From positions 1-64,000 of the forward strand of contig NW_026063258.1 of the NCBI RefSeq assembly GCF_024362695.1: DNA of 64,000 nt, read 5' to 3'. Numbering within the stretch: the stretch's first letter is position 1; each line of letters opens with the position of its first letter. Of the stretch, positions 23,246 through 33,100 are shown piece by piece. The translations under genes and the position numbers were made by a program. Below the pieces are notes generated by a model that did not search any database, was not told the origin of the DNA, and saw only the letters and a program-made list of their open reading frames with translations. The stretch is from Pectinophora gossypiella (Eukaryota > Arthropoda > Insecta > Lepidoptera > Gelechiidae).

Positions 23246-24436
23246 GTCTGTAATTACCTTGAAACGAGTTCCTTCAATATACGGACGAAACTGCTCCACT
23301 GCGTGTATGACACTTAACAATTCCCTCTCCGAAGTTGAATACTTAGTTTCTCTGTCTGTTAACTTTCGACTTGTGTAGGCAACAGGTCTCTCCACTTCTT
23401 CTTTCAATTGAATTAGTACCGCGCCTGTGCCTCTGCTCGACGCATCACACTGAATGATAAATTCTGAGGAAAAATCAGGACAACTTAATACTGGAGTTGT
23501 TGTAAGTGCGGTTTTTAGGTTTTTAAAAGCTCGTTCTGCCTCTTTGTTCCATATGATTCCACGACCTTTTTTTCCTCCTTTTGTAAGGTCGTGTAAAGGT
23601 GCCGCTACTATAGCGAAATTCTCCACAAATCGCCTGTACCAACTTGCCAAACCTATGAATCTCTTAAGTTCCGTGTATGACTTTGGCATCGGATAATTAA
23701 TTATTGCACTAACTTTGTCAGGGTCAGTACGTAAGCCCTCTTTATCCACTATATATCCCAGATACTTAAGAGAGCCCCTGGCAAATTGACATTTATCCAT
23801 ATTAATTGTCAGTCCTGCCTTATACAACTGTTCTTTAATCCAACTTAATGTAGTAATGTGATCTTCAAAAGTTTCTGTACATACCACAATATCATCCAAA
23901 TATGTAAAAATTTTGCCTTCATATTCCGGTGGAAACAACTTATCCATAAATCGTTGTTGAGTCTGACTTGCATTTACTAACCCAAAAGGCATTACTTTAA
24001 ACTGAAATAGCCCTTTTCCCGGTAATCCAAAGGCCGTTTTTTCTTTACTGCTCTTCTCAAGTGGAATTTGCCAAAAGGCCGAGTTCAAATCGAGTGTAGA
24101 TAAGTAATGTGCATTTTTTAGATTATCAAGGATTGTAGAGACCCGTGGCAATGGATAGGAGTCCCTCTTAGTTATTTTATTTAATTGACGGCTGTCCAAG
24201 CACATTCGATTTTTCCCAGAAGGTTTCTTAACCAGCAGAACTGGTGACCGCCATGAACTGTAAGAAGGTTCGATGACATCCATCTTCAACATCTCATCGA
24301 TTTCATTTTCTAATTCACTCATTATCTGTGGGGAAAATGGATATTGACGTTGATTAATTGGCCCTTGATCGTCTGTGTCAATGCGATGCTCTATTAGGTA
24401 CGTCCTCCCTAAGCCATTTCCAATATACTTATCAAT
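23246..24436 (-). pseudogene. Gypsy-A reverse transcriptase / RNase H N-part
   Basis: On -: RTYLIEHRIDTDD leader, then MSELENEIDEMLKMDVIEP, SPVLLVKKPSGKNRMCLDSR, YLSTLDLNSAFWQIPL, QFKVMPFGLVNASQTQQRFM, catalytic TYLDDIVV (about 23890-23915), FIGLASWYRRF and RNase H FIIQCDASSRGTGAVLI, PVAYTSRKLTDRE. The frame ends at TDHSALH, where the inverted-repeat element enters. Apart from the insertions the RT is open. Confidence 0.88.
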
Positions 24437-24556
24437 ATACTTATATTCCTGTTATTGGCTTAGTTTTTAAGTATGATTTTCTTTTTGCTATAGTTGTTAA
24501 GAGCTGTTGGTCTCCCAAATATAAAATAAATAAATAAATAAATAAATAAATACTTC
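24437..24556 (+). mobile_element. Short LINE 3' tail, nested in Gypsy-A
   Basis: About 120 bases: GTTATTGGCTTAGTTTTTAA to TGTTGGTCTCCCAAATATAA and seven TAAA/AAAT units. It resembles the end of the LINE at 3660-3777 (TGTTATTGGCTTTGG, TGTTATCCCAAATAAAC, same tail). It interrupts pol between the protease region and RT. Confidence 0.7.
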
Positions 24557-25137
24557 CTCATATTTGCTACTATATCATCCAATTCCGTTGCTTGTGCCTC
24601 AGTTAATTCTTGCCTTGAAATTACTGAAGAAGTTCTGCTTAGCTCCATCATCTCCGAGTCACGTTGTCTACCCACTATAATATCCTTCAAAATTTCCGAG
24701 TCTTTTCCAATCGTTAATTCAAAAGCTTCAAAAAAATCCATGCCCAGTAGCATATTATGACTGAGACTATTCATAATGTAGAATTTAATGACGTTATATT
24801 TGTTCATAAATTCAACCGGCAAGTACATGACTGAAGAGATATTGTGAGGTGTACCATCTGCCGTGGACAAACTAATTTGCGGAGCATCTTGCGTTGAGAA
24901 TCCCATCGCAATCAACCTCCTGCTTAATGTTTCCGAAATGACTGATGACGTTGCGCCCGAATCGAGCAAACCAGTGAAATGTTTGCCTAAGATGACGATA
25001 TTGCCATAATAACGGTTGTCTTTTCGCGTCTCAGTCCAATTACAAATCTCACCCGTGGAAAAATAACGAGAGATGAGCCGTAACCAATTCTGCCATTCTT
25101 CATTATCCCGGCTTGGAATAATTAATTTGGAAGACAT
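24557..25137 (-). pseudogene. Gypsy-A protease region of pol
   Basis: An open frame begins near 25137, overlaps the gag end by 16 bases in a different frame and contains the aspartic protease motif FTGLLDSGATSSVISETLSRR (about 24925-24990) and MLLGMDFFEAF. The overlap suggests ribosomal frameshifting between gag and pol, as in other Gypsy elements. The frame runs through LTEAQATELDDIVANMRK and into the LINE fragment. Confidence 0.85.
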
Positions 25138-26609
25138 TCGGCAGAGCTCATGCCTTCCTCTTTTACGTTTCCCGACTTCTTACACAAGCACTTATCGGTA
25201 GTCTGACCAAATTTACCACACTTATAGCAAAATATTCTCTGACGTGGCAATTTACAATTTCTAAAAGCGTGACCCACTGCTCGGCAGTTCCAACATTTCA
25301 TCCCCGGATTTGCTCCATCTGTAGTCTTCATGTCGCGTGAGGAAGAATATTGCTGTACCGCATTAATATTTTCGTTCTGTCCCTGATAAGCTAAGTCTGG
25401 TTCCAGCATATTTAAATATCTTTTCGGTTCTTGAAACCTATCACAATTTGCTTTAGTCCTTTCCAAAATACGTAGGACCTTTGTGAGTTCTAATACTGAC
25501 AAAAAATTGTCCCTACATACCGCTTGTTGATAATATGATTGTATGTTTCTTAACAAAATTGCGACTTTTTGTAATTCTGATATTTTTTCTGGCAGTCTAT
25601 TGAACATGTTTTGCATAACAGACAAGTAAATCGTAACGTTTTCCTCTTTTCCTTGTGTTCTCCTTTTTATTTCATCCAATAGTTCATCTTGGTAATAAGG
25701 TCGCTGGAACGTGACCGTCATTAAATCCACTAGTTCTTCCCAATTGCTAACGTGATCTTTGTTAGCTCTGAACCAAATTAGTGCGTCCCCTTCCATAAAA
25801 TCAATTGCATATCTCCATAAATCGTCAGTATCTGCATTTCGTGCATCCTTCAATTCTTCAACCCGTTCCAAAAAGGCATTAATACTCATTCCTCCTTTGC
25901 CCGAGAACTTTACTCCCCAATCCTTGATTGGTGTAAGTTTTCGTTTACTGAATTCTTTGTCCAATGTCGAGGATCTCGCGAACTTGCTACGCCTTTGTTC
26001 TGTTTGGACATTTGGGACCTTGACACTAAAAAATGTATTTCCATGTATTACCGAGTTTTCTTCAACGCTTTGATGATCCCCTGTGGCATTTTCTTCAGCT
26101 TCAATTTTGGCAATAATTTGAATTGCTTCTAAACCTAGCGACTGCTGTAAAATTACTCTATCACTTTCTGTCAACTTTCCCTCATCCTCCATTTCTTTGT
26201 CATTCTTTTTAAGTGATTCAATCCAATCTAAACGTTTATTTATGTTCTCCAGTAATTGAACATGACGATCAATATCTTCATTTACTGGATTAATTAGTTT
26301 AACACGGTATTGTAGATGTAATAAACGTGAAGTCATACGTTTGATGATTACACGATCGGATTTACCTGCAACGTCATCCAAAGCCTTATTGATCGCGCTT
26401 AATTTAAAGACACAAGTGTCAATTTGTGATGTAGGATCGTCAACGCAAGAAGAAGGTACCGAGAGTCTGATAGATGATTCTCCTTCATTTTCACGATTTA
26501 AAATTTCCCTAAGAATTTTCCTCATCAATGTGACAGTAGTAATGTTATAAATGCTGCGGCAAGCCAATTCAAATTCGAGTTCATCTTTTAACAAATCATT
26601 AACATCCAT
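25122..26609 (-). CDS. Gypsy-A Gag polyprotein
   Basis: 495 aa from ATG 26609 (MDVNDLLKDELEFEL) to 25122. A coiled, charged N-terminal half is followed by the retrotransposon Gag domain (WGVKFSGKGGMSINAFLERV, ALIWFRANKDHVSNWEEL, RPYYQDELLDEI) and a zinc knuckle pair: CWNCRAVGHAFRNC and a degenerate CYKCGKFGQTTDKC, in which Gln replaces the usual His. The frame is intact. Gag packages element RNA. Confidence 0.88.
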   Translation of the reverse strand: MDVNDLLKDELEFELACRSIYNITTVTLMRKILREILNRENEGESSIRLSVPSSCVDDPTSQIDTCVFKLSAINKALDDVAGKSDRVIIKRMTSRLLHLQYRVKLINPVNEDIDRHVQLLENINKRLDWIESLKKNDKEMEDEGKLTESDRVILQQSLGLEAIQIIAKIEAEENATGDHQSVEENSVIHGNTFFSVKVPNVQTEQRRSKFARSSTLDKEFSKRKLTPIKDWGVKFSGKGGMSINAFLERVEELKDARNADTDDLWRYAIDFMEGDALIWFRANKDHVSNWEELVDLMTVTFQRPYYQDELLDEIKRRTQGKEENVTIYLSVMQNMFNRLPEKISELQKVAILLRNIQSYYQQAVCRDNFLSVLELTKVLRILERTKANCDRFQEPKRYLNMLEPDLAYQGQNENINAVQQYSSSRDMKTTDGANPGMKCWNCRAVGHAFRNCKLPRQRIFCYKCGKFGQTTDKCLCKKSGNVKEEGMSSAECLPN

Positions 26610-26865
26610 GGTATAAAACGTAAGAACTTAAAATAAAATTGGTAAAATTGTGTCGCTAAGTGTCTAACAAAGTAGCCAATACAATAGAAAAATGCACGTG
26701 TACCACCGTAAAGATATGCTAACTACATCAAAATTACTACAGCAAACTATTTATCACGCGTGACAATATGTATGCGACAGAATAATATTAGATAAGAAAA
26801 CTAAAAACAAAATATAATAATAATCATGCTACCTTAATACCAACAAAATCTTTCGTTATCTATCA

Positions 26866-26882
26866 ACCACGTTGGGCGCCAA
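26866..26882 (-). other. Gypsy-A primer-binding site
   Basis: On -, TTGGCGCCCAACGTGG follows the LTR end CATCACA. TGGCGCCCAACG is the usual complement to the 3' end of a lysine tRNA, so minus-strand DNA synthesis would start here. Confidence 0.75.
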
Positions 26883-28015
26883 TGTGATGACTGGGGTTCT
26901 CGACACAAGCACGACAAAAAATAAATGCTCCAGTTAAATTAATAAGCGATTTACTTCGGTTATCCAAAATAAAAAAAAAACCCAGAGACACAAAAGATTC
27001 TGTTATGCCTAATTTAATAACAAATAAAGAAATAAAGCAAACAAAACAAAAAAACCAATAGAACTAAAATGTCCATAAAGTACAAGAGGAAATTATGACC
27101 CTCCTAGGCAGTCGGGTAAATAAAATTAAAATAAAAACAAAATAAGATAAAACAAAACAAAATAAAATGAAAATAAAATAAAATGTAAACAAAATACAAT
27201 GAAAACAAAATAAAATGAAATCAAAATAAAAACAAAATAAAATGAAAATAAAATAAAATGTAAACAAAATGCAATGAAAACAAAATAAAATGAAAACAAA
27301 ATAAAAATATAAAAAGGTATCTCCACGCAGGATTCGAACTCGCATCCGTTTGGGTGACTTAAGCCGTTTCTGCTCACTAAGACCCTAGGCTATGGTCGCA
27401 TCTGTTGCTGCATTTGAAATTTCGAGACACTTCTAATAGATAATTTGACTTTCTTTAAATAACGAATCCCGGTTCATCAACCCGACTGTGACGTAAGGGC
27501 GTTTCTGAAGGCTGAGGACAACACAATAAATCTATGACAACGGCTCTAACGATAATAATAGGTACACAATTGTGAACTTGCACTAATATTTCCCGATGAC
27601 CATAATACACAGGACTTACCCCGTTTCTCGTACTAATGACACTATTAAATAAAAAAAACTTCACGGAACGAAACTTCATATGCGTTGGCTTATTTCCGTA
27701 ATTTCCAACTTAAAATTTCATTACACTTATGACCAGATGATCTCCTCACCCAAAAAACTTTGACATTCTCTTTTTGATATCCATCTACCTCCCTTTTACT
27801 TCATGACTTGAGACATTATCAAAAATACCGAAGCAGACCAAAAAGGATAAGATAAATTATTTATTATTTTTAAAGCGTATAAAATATATAACCGACCAAA
27901 TGATGTTAATTTATGAACATGAAAACTATGAATTTATTTAACTTTAACAACCGAGTATGACTACTAGCGCCATCTCTTGACAGATCGTAGAAGTATTAAC
28001 TTTAAAACCATTACA
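26883..28015 (-). repeat. Gypsy-A 5' LTR, also carrying the SINE
   Basis: Same length and sequence as 17138-18270 except for one visible difference (AATAAAATTAAAAT against AATAAAATGAAAAT). The SINE head lies at about 27320-27405 and its tail at 27122-27310. Transcription of the element would start here and read towards lower coordinates. Confidence 0.92.
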
Positions 28016-28147
28016 GTTTAGATATGTTGTTTTGTTCGGTAATGTTTGTATGTGTTTGTGCGTGTAATGATATTTCTGGTAATGACTCATGTATGTATGT
28101 AACTGGTGTTTGAGGAACGTTTATGTGTGTTTTATGTAAGAATTCCG
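28016..28147 (-). pseudogene. BEL-2 pol fragment before integrase
   Basis: An open frame on - reads PEFLHKTHINVPQTPVTYIH, then LPEISLHAQTHTNI. This fits the linker between RNase H and integrase of BEL elements, and the frame continues into the 17137-15649 part across Gypsy-A. The other side is cut at 28148 by the foldback terminus GGTTTAGTCGATAAATG. Confidence 0.65.
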
Positions 28148-28448
28148 GGTTTAGTCGATAAATGCCATATTCTGGAAATGACACACTAGTCTTAAAACGA
28201 CAAATTCTATAAATGACAAAATCTGAAAACGCCACATTCTATTAATGACTTATTCTGCAAAAGACAGATTCTGGAAATGTCATATTCTATTATTGACAAA
28301 TTCTACAAATGACACATTAACGTGAAATGTAGGTTCATGCGGATATGGTGCTAAATAACAAGTCATTCAATACTTAAAATATTATTATTTCTTGTTTAAT
28401 CACTATAACTTAAATTTTACACAAATAAATCAGAAAAATAAACAAAAT

Positions 28449-28742
28449 TAGACAGCCTCCGTGGTCTAGTGGTTAGAGCGTTAGGCTCACGATCTGGAGG
28501 TCCGGGTTCGATTCCTGATGGGGACATTGTCGAAATCACTTTGTGAGACTGTCCTTTGTTTGGTGAGGACTTTTCAGGCTTGAATCACCCGAAAAAGTAA
28601 GATGATTCCGTGCTTCGGAGGGCACGTTAAGCCGTTGGTCCCGGCTATTAGCCGTAAAAAAAACACCTCCACCAACCCGCATTGGAGCAGCGTGGTGGAG
28701 TATGCTCCATACCCCCTCCGGTTGATTGAGGGGAGGCCTGTG
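28449..28742 (+). mobile_element. tRNA-derived SINE, left foldback arm
   Basis: The head GCCTCCGTGGTCTAGTGGTT has a box A-like start and GGTCCGGGTTCGATTCCTGA a box B, both RNA polymerase III promoter elements. A body (GACTGTCCTTTGTTTGGTG, GATGATTCCGTGCTTCGGAG) and the lepidopteran tail region (AACCCGCATTGGAGCAGCGT, TTGATTGAGGGGAGGCCTGT) follow. The tail beyond CCTGTG is cut at the palindrome centre. Confidence 0.85.
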
Positions 28743-28934
28743 TATACCTAGTTTTTTTCAAAAAGTGTTCAACGCTGATCTGTCCTCTGTTTAATTGCTT
28801 TAATAGCCTTGCATATTTTTTATCAAACTGTATGTATTTATTTCTCCTATTTTTTCGTTGACTTTCGAATAAATTATTTTTTATTTTTTTTATAATCAAA
28901 AAAGAATTACTACATTCTGTTTACATAAACAGCC
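28743..28934. other. Loop of the foldback element
   Basis: AT-rich sequence between the arms, bounded by TATACC on the left and GTATAC on the right. An open frame on - crosses it (28648-28899), but it is Lys/Arg/Phe-rich by composition and runs into the SINE, so I do not call it a gene. Confidence 0.5.
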
Positions 28935-29248
28935 TGTATGTATACGTCCCACTGCTGGGCACAGGCCTCCCCTCAATCAACCGGAGGGGGTATGGAGCAT
29001 ACTCCACCACGCTGCTCCAATGCGGGTTGGTGGAGGTGTTTTTTTTACGGCTAATAGCCGGGACCAACGGCTTAACGTGCCCTCCGAAGCACGGAATCAT
29101 CTTACTTTTTCGGGTGATTCAAGCCTGAAAAGTCCTTACCAAACAAAGGACAGTCTCACAAAGTGATTTCGACAATGTCCCCATCAGGAATCGAACCCGG
29201 ACCTCCAGATCGTGAGCCTAACGCTCTAACCACTAGACCACGGAGGCT
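28935..29248 (-). mobile_element. tRNA-derived SINE, right foldback arm (inverse copy)
   Basis: Reverse complement of the SINE at 28449-28742, with a slightly longer tail that includes CAGCAGTGGGACGTATAC. Both arms share the eight-A run and flanking bases; one visible difference is TAAGGACTTTTC against TGAGGACTTTTC. The two copies are therefore one insertion duplicated with the arm, not two independent insertions. Confidence 0.85.
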
Positions 29249-29323
29249 GTCTAATTTTGTTTATTTTTCTGATTTATTTGTGTAAAATTTAAGTTATAGT
29301 GATTAAACAAGAAATAATAATAT

Positions 29324-29754
29324 AAAGGCACCTCAGCCTTATCAGAGGGAGTCTCCATGGTAGGGCGTGAGATTATGGGCCAAGAAGACCGTTATTTCAC
29401 GAATAAAACACATTTTGTCGTAATCACATGTATAAATCGTCTATTAATTGTCTCAAACTTAATTTAACACTAAATAAACGTTTCACCGAGCACGTAGTTG
29501 TAAGCGTAACCGATTTCGTGACCGTCCGCACCGAAAGTCGTAAACCAACTGGCCATTGGCCCTCGCCAACGCTATGACGTCACCTCACGTCATTCGTTTG
29601 TCAGCCCCCCACTAGCGCTCGGTGCTACGTTCGGAAACTAAAACTATAAATCGTAGTTCCAATCGAAAATCATAGATGGCGCTAGGAACGCGCCGTCATC
29701 TATAAATCGTAGTTCCAATCGAAAATCATAGATGGCGCTAGGAACGCGCCGTCA
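29324..29754 (-). repeat. Gypsy-B 3' LTR
   Basis: 431 bp, matching 34501-34931. It contains two tandem 56-bp units (29644-29699 and 29700-29754) with CATAGATGGCGCTAGGAACG at the start of the LTR in element orientation. It also retains the first codons of gag (ATG plus METPSDKAEVP), followed by host sequence. Confidence 0.92.
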
Positions 29755-29939
29755 CGGCCAACCCTGACTTTCGCACGTCCTCGTGCGTTACAGTATCTCT
29801 TGGTTTGAACTACCTGTAAAAGAAAAGATGTCATAAGTTCGTCCATACCTGACTACAAAAGTCAAATAGCAATGTTATTCGCAAGCCTCATAATAGATCG
29901 GGCGTACTTGGCCCTTTCGACCTTCTAACATATATGCGG

Positions 29940-30182
29940 CGTGGACCGGGCGTGCGTGGCCCTTTCGACCAGCCTTCTTCAATATACCCCAACTAGGCGC
30001 AGCCCGGGCGTACTGGGCCCTTCCAACTGGCCAAACACATCTTCAACTGGGCGCAGCCCGGGCGTACTGGGCCCCTTCGACTGGCCTTACTAGCTCAAGC
30101 TAGGTGCAGCCCGGGCGTACTAGGCCCCTTCGACTGGCCTTACTAGCACAAGCTTGGTGCAGCTCGGGCGTACTAGGCCCCT
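29940..30182. repeat. Tandem repeat between Gypsy-B pol and 3' LTR
   Basis: About five units of 51-60 bp, each with CCCGGGCGTACTAGGCCCCT and TCGACTGGCCTTACTAGC variants, begin right after the pol stop codon. The region 29755-29940 before it shows nothing else recognisable. Function unknown; it lies in the 3' untranslated part of the element RNA. Confidence 0.75.
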
Positions 30183-33100
30183 TCAACTGACCGAGTAAAC
30201 AAAGATATCATACTTGGTGCTCCCGTACTCACCTGTATGGTGCACTTCCGCCACCTGTTCAATCAATTCAAAGTCTTGATTGACTGACGAAGCGGTTAGC
30301 GTATCGGACCCGGCAGATAAGGTTCCTTCACTTGAAATCGAGAGCGTATCACTATCCCCATCAAGCGGGTTAGTAGGATCATCTACATTATCCGCCGTCT
30401 CGGCCTCCTCGTCAGTTATCAAGCTCGTACTTATTTCAACTAAGCCCTCGTAACCTCTTGGTACTGCACGCAAATGCTCGTGTGAGTACTTATATAACCT
30501 ATTAGACCTGTCGATGCTCTTTAACTCATAACGGTCATTATCGAGTACTTTAACAATCACGAAAGGGCCCTTGAATTTAGGTGACAATTTCGTCTGATTA
30601 CGCTCGCTACATTTCAGGAAGACATAATCCCCTTCAATGAACCGCCTGACTAGTGCTTTTCCCTGATCAAAACGGGCTTTATCTACTTCTGCATTTTTCT
30701 TGATATTTAAAGATGCGTCCGATCTAATAGAGTCCAAATTGGCACGAGAAGTTTCACCAGTATTATGACTAATCCTGGATAGACCCAGTGACTGTGCTTG
30801 TATACCGAACATGAGCTCAGTGGGTGTGTATCCCGTAACACGTGATCGTGTGATATTTAATGCTAACTGTACGTCATCAAGTTCATCACGCCATACTTTA
30901 CTGCTATCATTTTCTATGATCGTTAATAGAGTTTTAAGAGTGCGCATCACCCTTTCAACCTGTCCGTTAGCCCTTGCGGCACCTGTGGCAATCAAATGGA
31001 GTTCTATGTGATGTTCTTTACAGAAAGCCTTAAATTCCGCGCTGATGTAACACCTACCTTCATCTGATATAACCCTCTTAGGGGCTCCGAATAGAGAAAC
31101 TGCCTTCTTAAGCGCTTTTACAGCACATGCGGAATCTAGGGACTGCGTATACTCGAGTAAAACGTATTTCGTAAAAGCATCGATAATAACGGATACATAC
31201 TCTTTCCTATCACTTTTTCCGCTTAATTTTCCAGTAAGATCGATGTGGATGGTATGCCACGGAACCGCTACTTTAGGAATAGAATGAAGCCTGACTTGTT
31301 GCGCTCCGGATGGACCTTTTGAAGCTTGACAAACGATACAGGCCCCTACAAACTTGCGGACATGCTTGGACATTTGGGGGAACCAATATTGTTCATATAT
31401 CTTGTCAAGCGTTTTCTCTGCGCCTAGATGTTGAATTTCAGTATGCACGTGACTTATTAATGTCCAGATTAACGAACGTGGTACGATGGGCAGCCAAGAG
31501 TTCGTCTTATTCCGATTTACCCGCCTATATAAGACACCGTCTCTAACGTCATAGGTATGAGCAATTGCTTCAGGAAGTTCCCCGTTCTTATGCTTTTCGA
31601 TGATATCTTGAATTTCTGCGTCTCTCTGCTGTTCAACTTTCAACCAACTATCTTGAAGCTCTACAAACTGAACTACTTTACGAGAGGTATTTGGGTCATC
31701 ACATTCGAAATCGCCTGCAACCGTTGGGATATCCGGTAGTGGGTTCCTTGAAAGAAAATCAGCATGACTCATGCTACTGCCCTCTTTATATATGATATCA
31801 AAATCGTAAGCTTGTAGGAACGCCCACCACCGGTGCACCCGCGGCGATAGATCGATTTTAGACTTTGATGCTTTTAAAGAATTGCAATCCGTGTAAACCG
31901 TAAAATGCTGCCCATAGAGATAATGTCGAAAATTTTCAACCGCACGCACGACTGCCATCGTCTCCAGTTCGTACGAGTGGTACCTGGATTCAACCTCCGT
32001 CGTACGTCGACTAAAATACGCAACAACGTGGGGAGCTCCGTTAACTCTCTGAATGAGAATCGCACCGTAACCATTAGCACTTGCATCCGTGTGCAACTCT
32101 ATTGGGGCGTCGGGATTGAATATGGTAAGAACCGGTGCAGAAGTAAGAGTTTGCACTATCTTTTTATGGGCTTCATCATGTTGATCTGTCCAAGTTATTG
32201 GGCCTTTCAATTTGGTCAAAGGATAAAGGGGAGCGGCAACATTGACAAAATTTGGGATAAACCGACGGAAGTAAGACGCGAGTCCGAGAAACTGTCTAAT
32301 TTGTGTAGCGGTAGAAGGAACGGGCGCATCAACTAAGGCCTGAATCTTTAAGGGATTTGGTCTGACCTCACCAGCGCGTATAACGTGTCCCAAGTAGTTA
32401 ATTTCGGTTTTCATGAATTTACACTTTTGAATGTTAAATGAGAAACCGGCCTCTGACAAAGCTGATAGAACCGCGTCTAAACGCTGCAGACCCTCGGCCA
32501 CGTTTTCCGAGAAACATAGAACGTCATCCATATATGCGGACACTATGGTATCTTTTAAAGTCTTAAGAGCTCGGTTAATACATCTTTGATATACTGAAGC
32601 CGCATTACGTAACCCAAACGGCATGGCAAGATACTCAAACTGCCCTTCTGGTGTTACGAATGCGGTTTTCTCGATGGATTCAGGATGTACATTAATTTGG
32701 TGGTATCCTGAAGCCATATCTAAACAAGAAAAGAAGTGTGCACCATTTAAGCGATCGATTTGCTCATCTATCCTGGGAAGCGGGTATCGCTCGGGACGGG
32801 TGTTCGCATTCAGTTCTCTAAAATCGACGCACATCCTGTCAGTGCCATCCTTCTTCTTCACTAACAGGATGGGACTGGCAAATGGCGATGAGCTCTCGCG
32901 AATGACCCCCGCCTCCAGCAAAGATTGGATTTTATCCCTAACTATTTCTTTTTCGGCCGGAGACAAACGATACGGCCGTCTATGCACAACCTTATGAGGG
33001 TCGACCAGATCTATTTTCAATTCTCCAGCACTGACTCTGCGCGTAGGGACACCATCAATAAAGTAATTGCTGTATTTTTTTAATATCAAAATCAAAGCAT

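Larger units (their letters stand above)
17138..28015 (-). mobile_element. Gypsy-A: Ty3/Gypsy LTR retrotransposon with three nested insertions
   Basis: Two 1133-bp LTRs (17138-18270 and 26883-28015) differ by apparently a single base (near 17367 against 27127). Next to the right LTR, on -, TTGGCGCCCAACGTGG (26866-26882) is a Lys-tRNA-type primer site. Next to the left LTR, AGGAGGGGGGATAT is the polypurine tract. Gag, protease, RT, RNase H and integrase follow in order on -. Insertions: LINE fragment 24437-24556, inverted-repeat element 20438-23245, LINE fragment 18577-~19305. No exact target duplication is visible (TGTGA on one side, GTTTA on the other). Confidence 0.92.
15458..28147 (-). mobile_element. 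BEL-2: BEL/Pao retrotransposon, 3' half, split by Gypsy-A
   Basis: BEL integrase reads on - in two parts: 28147-28016 (linker before integrase) and 17137-15649. Gypsy-A occupies 17138-28015 between them, and the frame agrees if five bases are counted as a target duplication. Upstream of 28147 the element is cut by the foldback element, so gag, protease and RT are not seen. Sequence 15458-15648 is probably its 3' LTR. The element is inactive. Confidence 0.8.

Noticed and set aside
28455..28530. A tRNA gene (box A and box B present)
   Set aside because: The head is followed by a SINE body and tail and is mirrored in the other arm; the acceptor stem does not pair well, so it is a SINE promoter and not a functional tRNA.
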